In this document: positions 1-6,406 of the stretch, piece after piece
Numbering within the stretch: the first letter of the stretch is position 1
How the letters are laid out: each line of letters begins with the position of its first letter
DNA from: an uncultured Faecalibacterium sp.
GTDB taxonomy: Bacteria > Bacillota > Clostridia > Oscillospirales > Ruminococcaceae
Direction: 5' to 3'
Assembly (NCBI GenBank): GCA_934525325.1
Contig: CAKSZE010000015.1
Location: 1 to 28,177, forward strand
Length of the DNA: 28,177 nt
Made by a program: the position numbers and the translations under genes
Notes under the pieces: generated by a model
The model's database searches: none
What the model saw: the letters and a program-made list of their open reading frames with translations, nothing else
What the model was told of the DNA's origin: nothing

Positions 1-359
1 ATGTCCAGCAGCTCCACCTCGTAGCCCTGCTTTTGCAGCGCCTCCAGACTGCCGCTGACGGACGAATGCTCCAGCGGAGTAGAGAGGATATGCTTGCCTG
101 CTGCACCTCCCAGCGCTGCCAGCCCCTTTACGGCAAGGTTGTTGGCTTCGCTGGCACCGGAGGTATAGATGATGCCCGCGGGCGGTGCCCCCAGACAGCG
201 GGCAATGCTGCGGGTCGCCTCGTTTATAGCGGCCTTTGCAGCAGCGCCTGCCTGATGGTGGGCGTTGGCGTTGCCCGGGTAGCACCGCTCTGCTGTGCAG
301 AAACATTGCAGTACTTCCTCGTCCACAGGGGTGTTGGCAGAGTAATCCAGATAGAGCAT
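1..359 (-). CDS. Cysteine desulfurase (NifS/IscS-like), N-terminal part
   Basis: This is the first 119 residues of a pyridoxal-phosphate (class V aminotransferase fold) cysteine desulfurase; the rest lies beyond the left edge. The family takes sulfur from cysteine for Fe-S clusters or tRNA thiolation. The start reads MLYLDYSANTPVDEEVL, the usual opening of the family. It is followed by a GNANAHHQAG segment, the IIYTSGASEANNLAVKG motif that contributes to the cofactor pocket, and the STPLEHSSV segment. The PLP lysine and catalytic cysteine are not in the window. The ATG at 357-359 is chosen because AGGAGG (364-369, minus strand) sits just upstream. A sigma-A-like promoter lies at 414-442. The exact role (IscS, SufS or tRNA-specific) cannot be told from this part. 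Confidence 0.9.
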   Translation of the reverse strand, partial: MLYLDYSANTPVDEEVLQCFCTAERCYPGNANAHHQAGAAAKAAINEATRSIARCLGAPPAGIIYTSGASEANNLAVKGLAALGGAAGKHILSTPLEHSSVSGSLEALQKQGYEVELLD

Positions 360-413
360 AGAGCCTCCTGTAATATCAACACATTATGATGGTAGGAAAT
401 AAGAACAGGCTCT

Positions 414-442
414 ATTATAGGTCATTCCGTCCCAAAGCGCAA
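414..442 (-). promoter_or_regulatory. Promoter of the cysteine desulfurase gene
   Basis: On the minus strand TTGCGC (437-442), a 17-base spacer and TATAAT (414-419) form a good sigma-A promoter, with transcription expected to begin near 407. The seven bases just after the -10 (407-413) are the inverted complement of 360-366, next to the ribosome site and start codon. Confidence 0.7.
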
Positions 443-494
443 CCCCCCGCAGCCTGCGGCGCGGCGTAACAGGCAAGAAAAAGCTGTCAACACC

Positions 495-523
495 TTGCTG
501 GAAAGCTCAAAATCTGCTATACT
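495..523 (+). promoter_or_regulatory. Promoter of the uracil permease leader
   Basis: TTGCTG (495-500), a 17-base spacer and TATACT (518-523). Transcription should begin near 530, which gives an untranslated leader of about 214 nt before the permease. The leader carries a small hairpin (ACCGG at 556-560 with CCGGT at 568-572), a leader peptide (609-674) and a terminator (680-717). Confidence 0.7.
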
Positions 524-608
524 TATCAAAAAGGCTGCGGCGCTGCCGTGGCCTTACCGGAGCGGTTCCGGTTGTTGGAAGGAACACAAAAAGAAGGGGA
601 GGAGCACG

Positions 609-674
609 ATGTTCAAGCGCGAGCGACTGCATAGCGGCTTCTTTCCCATTTTTGTGCGGAGGTCTTGTTCCTGA
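609..674 (+). CDS. Putative leader peptide upstream of the uracil permease
   Basis: A 21-codon frame reading MFKRERLHSGFFPIFVRRSCS starts at ATG 609 and ends with TGA at 672-674. It has a good ribosome site, GGGGAGGA, about 5-6 bases upstream. The middle of the frame (639-653) is pyrimidine-rich and encodes Phe-Phe-Pro-Ile-Phe. The stop lies 5 nt before the terminator stem at 680, so a ribosome reaching the stop would cover the ascending arm. This layout resembles the pyrBI leader of enterobacteria, where UTP-dependent RNA polymerase pausing in a U-rich tract decides whether the coupled ribosome blocks the attenuator. That function here is inference; the frame and its ribosome site are seen directly. 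It is too short for coding statistics. Confidence 0.5.
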   Translation: MFKRERLHSGFFPIFVRRSCS

Positions 675-679
675 AATTC

Positions 680-717
680 AGAGGCACTGCTGTTTCAACG
701 GCAATGCCTCTTTTTTT
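680..717 (+). terminator. Intrinsic terminator (attenuator) before the uracil permease
   Basis: AGAGGCA (680-686) pairs with TGCCTCT (704-710 plus the next T). An inner GCTGTT/AACGGC helix adds to the stem, and a run of seven T (711-717) follows. It lies inside the transcribed leader, only about 25 bases before the permease start, so it must be conditional for the permease to be made. An 8-bp pairing of 585-592 with 649-656 gives the leader an alternative upstream helix. Confidence 0.75.
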
Positions 718-743
718 GGGGATAACAGTACAGGAGGTTTTCT

Positions 744-2105
744 ATGAGCGAAAAGATCGATTATTCCAAGGGTGTATACGACGCCAAAAAGCTGGGCACA
801 GGCCGGATGTTCATTCTGGGTGTGCAGCATATGTTTGCCATGTTCGGCGCAACGGTTCTGGTGCCGCTACTCACCGGCCTGAGCGTTTCCACAACTCTGC
901 TGTGTGCCGGTCTGGGCACGCTGCTGTTCCACCTCATTACCAAAAAGAAGGTCCCGGCATTCCTCGGCTCCTCCTTTGCGTATCTGGGCGGCTTCTCCAT
1001 CGTGGCTCCCATGCTGGCTGATGCCGACGGCAACCTGACCGTTGCCAACACCAAGATGCTGCCCTATGCCTGCGCTGCCATTGCGTTCTCGGGTCTTGTC
1101 TATCTGGTGGCCAGCCTGCTGATCTCCACCTTTGGCATCCGCCGCATCATGAAGTTCTTCCCGCCGGTGGTCACTGGCCCCATCATCATCTCCATCGGCC
1201 TGATTCTTGCTCCCTCTGCCATCACCAACTGCCAGTCCAACTGGCTGCTGGCCTTCGTAGCGCTGGGCACTGTCATCGTGTGCAACATCTGGGGCAAGGG
1301 TATGGTCAAGATCCTGCCCATCCTCATCGGCGTGCTGGTCTCCTACGCTGTGGCACTGGTCACCGGCGCAGTGGACTTCCAGAAGATCTCCGAGGCCGCT
1401 TGGCTGGGCATCCCCCTGCACAAGGAGGCGATGGGTCTGTTCGCCATTGACGGCAGTCCGGAGTTCATCAGCGCTCTGTTCACCATCATTCCCATCGCAC
1501 TGGCAACCATGATGGAGCACGTTGGCGATATCGCCGCTATCAGTGCCACCGTTGGCCACAACTATATCAACGACCCCGGCTTGAACCGCACCCTGATGGG
1601 CGATGGTCTGGCCACCACCATGGCCGGTCTGCTGGGCGGCCCCGCTAACACCACCTACGGCGAGAACACCGGTGTGCTGGCACTGAGCAAGATCTACGAC
1701 CCGCTGGTCATCCGTATTGCCGCTGTGCTGGCCATCATCCTGAGCTTCAGCCCCAAGTTTGAGGCTGTCATCAACACCATTCCCACCGGCATCATCGGCG
1801 GTATCAGCTTTGTGCTGTACGGCATGATCTCTGCCATCGGTGTGCGCAACGTGGTGGAGAACCGCGTGGACTTCACCAACAGCCGCAACCTGATCGTTGC
1901 CGCCGTCATTCTGGTTTGCGCACTGGGCTTCAACTCTGTGGGCGGCGTTGGCTTTACCGTTGGCAGCGTCACCATCAACCTGTCCGGTCTGGCTGTGGCT
2001 GCGATTGCAGGTATCCTGCTCAACGCCATCCTGCCCGGCAACGACTACGAGTTTGACGCCACTGCCGGTTCCGACGCTGCCACCAGCGGCAACCTGCAGG
2101 TCTGA
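744..2105 (+). CDS. uraA: Uracil/xanthine permease, NCS2 family (UraA/PyrP-like)
   Basis: A membrane symporter of 453 residues in the nucleobase-cation symporter 2 family, expected to import uracil with protons. Almost the whole length is hydrophobic with about 14 membrane segments. The NCS2 signature appears as YGENTGVLALSK (E307-N308-x-G310), which matches the uracil-type E-N-x-G version rather than the Q-N-x-G of purine and xanthine carriers. The N-terminal LGVQHMFAMFGATVLVPLLTG and SSFAYLGGF segments are also typical of UraA. AGGAGG sits 8 bases before ATG 744. It is the only gene after a regulated leader (leader peptide plus terminator), consistent with control by pyrimidine supply. The C-terminal tail past about residue 430 is hydrophilic. 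Uracil as substrate is a family-level inference. Confidence 0.92.
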   Translation: MSEKIDYSKGVYDAKKLGTGRMFILGVQHMFAMFGATVLVPLLTGLSVSTTLLCAGLGTLLFHLITKKKVPAFLGSSFAYLGGFSIVAPMLADADGNLTVANTKMLPYACAAIAFSGLVYLVASLLISTFGIRRIMKFFPPVVTGPIIISIGLILAPSAITNCQSNWLLAFVALGTVIVCNIWGKGMVKILPILIGVLVSYAVALVTGAVDFQKISEAAWLGIPLHKEAMGLFAIDGSPEFISALFTIIPIALATMMEHVGDIAAISATVGHNYINDPGLNRTLMGDGLATTMAGLLGGPANTTYGENTGVLALSKIYDPLVIRIAAVLAIILSFSPKFEAVINTIPTGIIGGISFVLYGMISAIGVRNVVENRVDFTNSRNLIVAAVILVCALGFNSVGGVGFTVGSVTINLSGLAVAAIAGILLNAILPGNDYEFDATAGSDAATSGNLQV

Positions 2106-2170
2106 TCCTCGTTAATGCGTCCAGTTTTCCGCAAGGGAATTTGGGCATCCTGCCAGATTTCGATAAATAG

Positions 2171-2220
2171 GAATAATTCTTAAAAATATACTTGACTAAC
2201 TAGGAATTATTCGCTATAAT
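2171..2220 (+). promoter_or_regulatory. Rubrerythrin promoter with flanking operator-like repeats
   Basis: TTGACT (2192-2197), a 17-base spacer and a perfect TATAAT (2215-2220) make this one of the strongest promoters in the window. GAATAATTC (2171-2179) just upstream and GAATTATTC (2204-2212) inside the spacer are inverted copies of each other, each nearly palindromic. This looks like a paired repressor or activator site. ACTAACTA (2195-2202) overlaps the -35 and recurs twice before the flavodoxin gene. Confidence 0.75.
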
Positions 2221-2272
2221 AGAGCCATGGAAAGGGAAGTGCACAAAGCACAAAGCTCCTTTCCATGGCTCT
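2221..2272 (+). repeat. Perfect 15-bp inverted repeat at the rubrerythrin transcription start
   Basis: AGAGCCATGGAAAGG (2221-2235) is perfectly complementary to 2258-2272, separated by 22 bases that hold a further GTGC/GCAC pair. It begins directly after the -10 box, so the expected start (near 2227) falls inside the left arm and the mRNA would open with most of this stem. It could be a 5' stabilising hairpin, an attenuator (followed by TTTCTA, a weak U tract) or a DNA operator. Confidence 0.8.
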
Positions 2273-2369
2273 TTCTATACCCGGCAGCGCGGCTGCCCCG
2301 CATAGAAGCAACAGGCGGGTGGTTTCCGTCCTGTATCATTTTTAACAGATCGAATGGAGGTAAATTCTT

Positions 2370-2921
2370 ATGAAGAAATACGTTTGCACCGTTTGTGGTT
2401 ATATCGCTGAGGGTGAGATTCCTGCTCAGTGCCCCGTTTGCAAGGCTCCCGCTTCCGCTTTTGTGGAGAAGAAGGGCAACACCTACGTCACCGAGCACGT
2501 TGTTGGCATCGGCAAGGCAGAGGGCGTGCCGCAGGAGATCGTTGATGGTCTGCGTGCCAACTTCGAGGGCGAGTGCAGCGAGGTCGGTATGTATCTGGCT
2601 ATGGCTCGCGTGGCAGAGCGTGAGGGCTACCCCGAGATCGCCGAGGCATATAAGCGCTATGCTTACGAGGAAGCTGACCACGCATCCCGCTTTGCAGAGC
2701 TGCTGGGTGAGGTCGTGACCGACAGCACCAAGAAGAACCTGATGATGCGTGCCGAGGCCGAGTGCGGTGCCTGCGCCGGTAAGATGGATCTGGCCAAGAA
2801 GGCCAAGGCGCTGAATCTGGACGCCATCCACGATACCGTCCATGAGATGGCAAAGGATGAAGCCCGCCATGGCTGCGGCTTCGAGGGCCTGCTGAAGCGC
2901 TACTTCAACACCGAAGTCTGA
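2370..2921 (+). CDS. Reverse rubrerythrin (rubredoxin domain first)
   Basis: A 183-residue cytoplasmic di-iron protein of the peroxide- and oxygen-reducing rubrerythrins. A rubredoxin domain comes first, with CxxC pairs at C6/C9 and C21/C24. A ferritin-like four-helix domain follows with the expected Glu/His ligands ([41 protein letters not shown]). This order is reversed relative to classical rubrerythrin, as in the oxygen-induced reverse rubrerythrins of Clostridium acetobutylicum, which act as terminal NADH peroxidases. Length and domain order fit that group. GGAGG lies about 10 bases before ATG 2370. It is a single-gene unit between a strong promoter and a strong terminator, consistent with high, regulated expression during oxidative stress. 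Confidence 0.93.
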   Translation: MKKYVCTVCGYIAEGEIPAQCPVCKAPASAFVEKKGNTYVTEHVVGIGKAEGVPQEIVDGLRANFEGECSEVGMYLAMARVAEREGYPEIAEAYKRYAYEEADHASRFAELLGEVVTDSTKKNLMMRAEAECGACAGKMDLAKKAKALNLDAIHDTVHEMAKDEARHGCGFEGLLKRYFNTEV

Positions 2922-2946
2922 TAAGGGTTCCCCAGTTATCTATTCT

Positions 2947-2986
2947 GCCCGCTGCAAGGACATTCTGCCTTGCAGCGGGCTTTTTT
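2947..2986 (+). terminator. Terminator of the rubrerythrin gene
   Basis: GCCCGCTGCAAGG (2947-2959) pairs perfectly with 2968-2980 and is followed by six T. Confidence 0.95.
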
Positions 2987-3029
2987 GGTGTTCCAGACTT
3001 AAAAAAGTGGTGCAGAACCTCCGGTAACG

Positions 3030-3143
3030 CCCTCCCGTGAAAAAGCAAGCGGGGAAAATCCGCAGATTTTCCCCGCTTGCAAATATAAAATAATTTTTCC
3101 TCCGAAGATGCGCAAAGCGAACGTGGAGCGCATTCAGAATCGT
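3030..3143 (-). repeat. Repeat element copy 1: terminator stem with conserved flanks
   Basis: This 114-bp stretch matches 16115-16226 in layout and flanks. Shared parts, read on the plus strand, are CCCTCC-Y-GTGAAAAAGCA at the left end, a 16-bp stem (here 3045-3060 with 3065-3080) closed by CGCA, TGCAAA, an A+T-rich spacer, an ATGCGC/GCGCAT hairpin (3108-3113 with 3128-3133) and AATCGT at the end. The two stems are unrelated in sequence. On the minus strand the loop is C-TGCG-G, a UNCG-type tetraloop, and the stem is followed by TTTTT (3044-3040), so it reads as an intrinsic terminator. It lies 3' of copA, beyond another terminator. Confidence 0.75.
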
Positions 3144-3151
3144 CCCGTTAC

Positions 3152-3187
3152 AAAAAAGGCAGCTGCGCAGAAATTTACGCAGCTGCC
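3152..3187 (-). terminator. Terminator of the csoR-copA operon
   Basis: On the minus strand GGCAGCTGCG (3187-3178) pairs with CGCAGCTGCC (3167-3158), followed by six T. The repeat-element terminator at 3040-3080 lies behind it, so the operon ends in two tandem terminators. Confidence 0.9.
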
Positions 3188-3213
3188 TCTTTGCATTTTG
3201 TGGTGGGTGAACC

Positions 3214-3423
3214 TTACTGGATGCCGGTAACAGGGTAGTCCTGTGCCTCTACGGCCTTTTTCAGCACCTCATCGTCCACCGCTGCGTTCAGGGTGACGAT
3301 GGCGGTACCGGCTTCGTGGCTGACAACGGCTTCGTCCACCTGCGGCAGAGCCTCCAGCGCTTTCTTGACGCGGGCTTCGCAGTGGGGGCACATCATACCT
3401 TCTACGGTCAGGGTCTTTTTCAT
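3214..3423 (-). CDS. Possible free CopZ-like copper chaperone by internal initiation in copA
   Basis: The last 69 codons of copA could be translated separately. ATG 3423-3421 is in frame with copA and has AGGAGG (3437-3432, minus strand) 8 bases upstream, which is optimal spacing and as good as any gene-start site in the window. The product, [19 protein letters not shown] onward, has the length and fold signature of a stand-alone CopZ/Atx1 chaperone, with CxxC at residues 12 and 15. CopZ delivers Cu(I) to CopA and CsoR. No other copZ is seen in the window. E. coli copA makes a free chaperone by frameshifting, so a chaperone from within copA has a precedent by another route. Internal initiation itself is inference. 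Confidence 0.5.
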   Translation of the reverse strand: MKKTLTVEGMMCPHCEARVKKALEALPQVDEAVVSHEAGTAIVTLNAAVDDEVLKKAVEAQDYPVTGIQ

Positions 3424-5778
3424 AGCGGTCTCCTCCTTTTGATCGGATGCAGTTGTATCTTCCTCCGCTGCGGGCTGCACAAGGGCAGCGGGCAGGGCAG
3501 GGACGTGTTTGGGCGGGTGGTCACGTTTTGCGCTGTGCAGGTCGAACAGGTTCAGCCGCAAGGCGTTGCTCACCACGCAGAAGCTGGAAAGGCTCATGGC
3601 AGCTGCGCCGAACATGGGGTTCAGCGTCAGCCCCAAGGGAATGAACACACCGGCTGCCAGCGGGATGCCGATGATGTTATAGATGAACGCCCAGAACAGG
3701 TTTTCGTGGATGTTGCGCAGAGAAGCGCGGCTCAGCCGGATGGCGGCGGGCACGTCCGACAGCTTGGAGTTCATCAGCACTACGTCCGCAGCGTCAATGG
3801 CTACGTCCGTGCCTGCTCCGATGGCAATGCCGGTGTCAGCGCGGGTCAGGGCAGGGGCATCGTTGATGCCGTCGCCTACCATGGCCACCTTGCCGTACTT
3901 TTGCAGCTGGCGGATAACCGCCTCCTTGCCCTCCGGCAACACCCCAGCAATCACCTCGTCCACCCCGGCCTGTCGGCCAATAGCTTCGGCGGTGCGCTGG
4001 TTGTCGCCGGTCAGCATCACCACCCGGATGCCCATATTCCGCAGCTCCCGGATGGCCTGCGGGCTGTCCTCCTTGATGGTATCTGCCACCGCGATAACGC
4101 CCAGCAGGCGGTGAGCGCCGCCAAAGAACAAGGGCGTTTTACCCTGCGCAGCCAGTGCAGCAGCCTGTGTTTGCAGCGCAGCGGGGATGGCGACCTTTGC
4201 GCCGATAAAGGCAGCGTTGCCGCCAAAGATCTCCTTGCCCTCCAGCTTGGCAGTAAGGCCGTTGCCCGGCAGGGCGGTAAAATCGGTAACAGAGGGCAGC
4301 TCCAGCTGCTTTTCCTCTGCATAGGCCAGCACTGCCCGCGCCAGCGGGTGCTCGCTGCGACCCTCCAGGGCGGCTGCCAGCGTGAGCAGCTCGGTCTCGG
4401 TCACGCCCGCAGCGGGCAGAAGGTCGGTGACGGTAGGCTCGCCGCAGGTGATGGTGCCGGTCTTGTCCAGCGCCACGATGCGGGTGCGCCCGGCCTCCTC
4501 CAGCGCCGCAGCGGTCTTGAACAGGATGCCGTTTTTTGCGCCCAATCCGTTGCCTACCATAATAGCCACCGGCGTTGCAAGACCCAGCGCACAAGGGCAG
4601 CTGATAACCAGCACCGAGATGCCACGCGCCAGCGCGTAGCCTACGTCCCGTCCCAGCAGCAGCCAGACAAGGGTGGTGACTACTGCAATGCTGATGACCG
4701 CAGGCACGAAAAAGCCGGATACGGTATCTGCGATTTTTGCAATGGGTGCCTTGGTGGCAGCGGCATCGCTGACCATGCGGATGATCTGCGCCAGCGTGGT
4801 GTCCTCGCCTACACGGGTAGCGCGGCACTGCAAATAACCGGACTGGTTGGTGGTGGCAGCGCTTACCTTATCGCCCGCGGCTTTGTCCACCGGGATGCTC
4901 TCGCCGGTCAGGGCGCTCTCGTTCACGGCGCTGCTGCCCTCCAGCACAATGCCGTCCACCGGGATGTTCTCGCCCGGGCGCACCACAAAGATATCCTCTT
5001 TCTGTACCTGCTCAATGGGCACAGTCACCTCGGCACCGTCCTGCAGCAGGGTGGCGGTCTTGGGAGCTAGCTTCATCAGGCTTTTGAGTGCATCGGTGGT
5101 CTTGCCCTTGGAACGTGCTTCCAGCATCTTGCCCACCGTGATGAGGGTCAAAATCATGGCGGCAGACTCGAAATAGAACTCCATCATGTAGTGCATGACC
5201 AGTTCTTCATTGCCGTGCAGCTGCGCATCGGTCATGGCAAACAGGGCGTAGGTGCTCCACACAAAGCTTGCCATTGAGCCCATGGCTACCAGCGTATCCA
5301 TGTTAGGGGAGCGGTGCACCAGCCCCTTGAAACCGTTGATGAAAAACTTCTGGTTGATCACCATTACAATGCCCGCCAGCAGCAGCTGTACCAGCCCCAT
5401 GGCGATGTGGTTGCCGTCAAACCAGCGGGGCAGCGGCCAGCCCCACATCATGTGCCCCATGGAAAAGTACATCAGCACCAGCAAAAAGCCCAGCGAGGCG
5501 ATGAGCCGCCGCTTCAGCTTGGGTGTTTCGTGGTCAGCCAGCGCGTCCAGTTCTGCACTGGTGCTGGCCGCTGCGGCGGCCTTTTTGGGGCTTGCACCGT
5601 AACCAGCCTGCTCCACAGCACGGATAATGGCGGCATCCTCTGCGGTGCCCTCCACCCCCATGGAGTTGGTCAGCAGGCTTACCGAACAGCCGGTGACGCC
5701 CGGCACGCTCTTTACGGCTTTTTCTACCCGGGCAGAGCAGGCCGCGCAGCTCATGCCGGTAACGTTGAATTGTTCCAT
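3214..5778 (-). CDS. copA: Copper-exporting P1B-type ATPase with C-terminal CopZ-like domain
   Basis: An 854-residue integral membrane ATPase that pumps Cu(I) out of the cell. An N-terminal heavy-metal domain has GMSCAAC (C11, C14). Eight membrane segments follow, with the CPC ion-path motif at C394-P-C396. The phosphorylation site is DKTGT (D438), and GDGINDAP marks the hinge. Unlike a minimal CopA, about 70 further residues follow a hydrophilic linker: a second heavy-metal domain with GMMCPHC (C797, C800). That domain begins at M786, which has its own ribosome site (separate entry). AAGGAG precedes ATG 5778. The gene is 38 bases downstream of csoR and is expected to be induced by copper through CsoR. 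Copper rather than silver alone is inferred from CPC and the CsoR partner. Confidence 0.95.
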   Translation of the reverse strand: MEQFNVTGMSCAACSARVEKAVKSVPGVTGCSVSLLTNSMGVEGTAEDAAIIRAVEQAGYGASPKKAAAAASTSAELDALADHETPKLKRRLIASLGFLLVLMYFSMGHMMWGWPLPRWFDGNHIAMGLVQLLLAGIVMVINQKFFINGFKGLVHRSPNMDTLVAMGSMASFVWSTYALFAMTDAQLHGNEELVMHYMMEFYFESAAMILTLITVGKMLEARSKGKTTDALKSLMKLAPKTATLLQDGAEVTVPIEQVQKEDIFVVRPGENIPVDGIVLEGSSAVNESALTGESIPVDKAAGDKVSAATTNQSGYLQCRATRVGEDTTLAQIIRMVSDAAATKAPIAKIADTVSGFFVPAVISIAVVTTLVWLLLGRDVGYALARGISVLVISCPCALGLATPVAIMVGNGLGAKNGILFKTAAALEEAGRTRIVALDKTGTITCGEPTVTDLLPAAGVTETELLTLAAALEGRSEHPLARAVLAYAEEKQLELPSVTDFTALPGNGLTAKLEGKEIFGGNAAFIGAKVAIPAALQTQAAALAAQGKTPLFFGGAHRLLGVIAVADTIKEDSPQAIRELRNMGIRVVMLTGDNQRTAEAIGRQAGVDEVIAGVLPEGKEAVIRQLQKYGKVAMVGDGINDAPALTRADTGIAIGAGTDVAIDAADVVLMNSKLSDVPAAIRLSRASLRNIHENLFWAFIYNIIGIPLAAGVFIPLGLTLNPMFGAAAMSLSSFCVVSNALRLNLFDLHSAKRDHPPKHVPALPAALVQPAAEEDTTASDQKEETAMKKTLTVEGMMCPHCEARVKKALEALPQVDEAVVSHEAGTAIVTLNAAVDDEVLKKAVEAQDYPVTGIQ

Positions 5779-5816
5779 TGTTATTTCTCCTTGTGGTCAG
5801 TCTGCCCGGCGGGCGG

Positions 5817-6179
5817 TCATTTCATCAGCTTGGGCAGCAGCCGGAGCAGTTCTTCCAGCTTTTCATCGCTGCCGGCACGCAGGTCATCCGCTACGCAGCT
5901 GCCGATGTGCTGCGCCAGCAATTCCCGGGAAAAGCTGTTCAGCGCCGCATTGGCTGCGGCCACCTGCACCAGAATGTCCACACAGTAGGCGTCCTTTTCC
6001 AGCATCCCACGGATGCCGCGCACCTGCCCTTCAATACGGTTCAGCCGGTTGAGCAGGGCTTTATATTCCTCCGGGCTGCGCTCTTTGTGGCGGCAGCAGC
6101 AGGGGACAGCGGTATCTGCCGCAGTGTCCACTTCCGACCCATCATCGCAGCAGCAACAGTGCTTTTTGCTTTCTTCCAT
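5817..6179 (-). CDS. csoR: CsoR-family copper-sensing repressor with Cys-rich N-terminus
   Basis: A 120-residue all-helical DNA-binding repressor of the CsoR/RcnR family, which releases its operator on binding Cu(I). The core starts near residue 33 (LLNRLNRIEGQVRGIRGML, typical). The Cu(I) ligand set is present: C66 in YCVDIL, then H91 and C95 in HIGSC. The first 32 residues are unusual, with runs of four Cys (8-11) and three Cys (27-29) plus His, which is not part of the standard fold. ATG 6179 is chosen because AAGGAG lies about 10 bases upstream; a longer frame to 6242 would run over the operator. The gene leads the copper operon. Confidence 0.92.
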   Translation of the reverse strand: MEESKKHCCCCDDGSEVDTAADTAVPCCCRHKERSPEEYKALLNRLNRIEGQVRGIRGMLEKDAYCVDILVQVAAANAALNSFSRELLAQHIGSCVADDLRAGSDEKLEELLRLLPKLMK

Positions 6180-6201
6180 CTCGGAATCGCTCCTTTCATA
6201 A

Positions 6202-6217
6202 ACCCCCATGGGGTATA
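6202..6217 (-). promoter_or_regulatory. CsoR-type operator
   Basis: TATACCCC-ATGGGGGT on the minus strand has the perfect core CCCCATGGGG (6204-6213). It fits the CsoR operator pattern TACCC-N-GGGTA. It lies about 10-25 bases downstream of the predicted start of transcription, so a bound repressor would block the csoR-copA operon. Confidence 0.75.
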
Positions 6218-6232
6218 TTTTCTTGCAACAGC

Positions 6233-6261
6233 AGTATAGCACACAATATCCGACAATTCAA
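6233..6261 (-). promoter_or_regulatory. Promoter of csoR-copA
   Basis: On the minus strand TTGAAT (6261-6256), a 17-base spacer and TATACT (6238-6233). Transcription should begin near 6226, directly before the CsoR-type operator. Confidence 0.75.
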
Positions 6262-6293
6262 GTAGGAAATGAAATTTAAATAATGCAGCAGAT

Positions 6294-6332
6294 AAAAATG
6301 GTTCAGAAACGCCACAGGTGTTTCTGAACCAT
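6294..6332 (-). terminator. Second tandem terminator behind the esterase-like gene
   Basis: A 16-bp inverted repeat (6298-6313 with 6317-6332, one non-Watson-Crick position) with a 3-base loop, followed on the minus strand by TTTTT. It backs up the terminator at 6365-6398 and shields the csoR promoter from read-through. Confidence 0.8.
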
Positions 6333-6364
6333 AAATTAAAAGATAAAATTCCGCTGCACATAAG

Positions 6365-6398
6365 AAAACGAGGGAAGTCCCGCAGGCTTTCCCTCGTT
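6365..6398 (-). terminator. First terminator behind the esterase-like gene, UNCG-type loop
   Basis: A 14-bp stem (6367-6380 with 6385-6398, one mismatch and one wobble) around the loop CGCA, which reads TGCG on the minus strand. It is followed there by TTTTCTT. The closing C-TGCG-G is the same as in the two repeat-element terminators, but the flanks are not shared. Confidence 0.85.
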
Positions 6399-6406
6399 AA
6401 AAACTC

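Noticed and set aside
530..680. Purine, preQ1 or PyrR-type riboswitch in the uracil permease leader
   Set aside because: None of the conserved core sequences I know for these elements is present.
3316..5070. A 584-codon open frame antisense to copA
   Set aside because: It is the reverse reading of a strongly coding GC-rich gene, lacks a ribosome site and any recognisable family, and is full of His/Gln/Gly runs typical of shadow frames.
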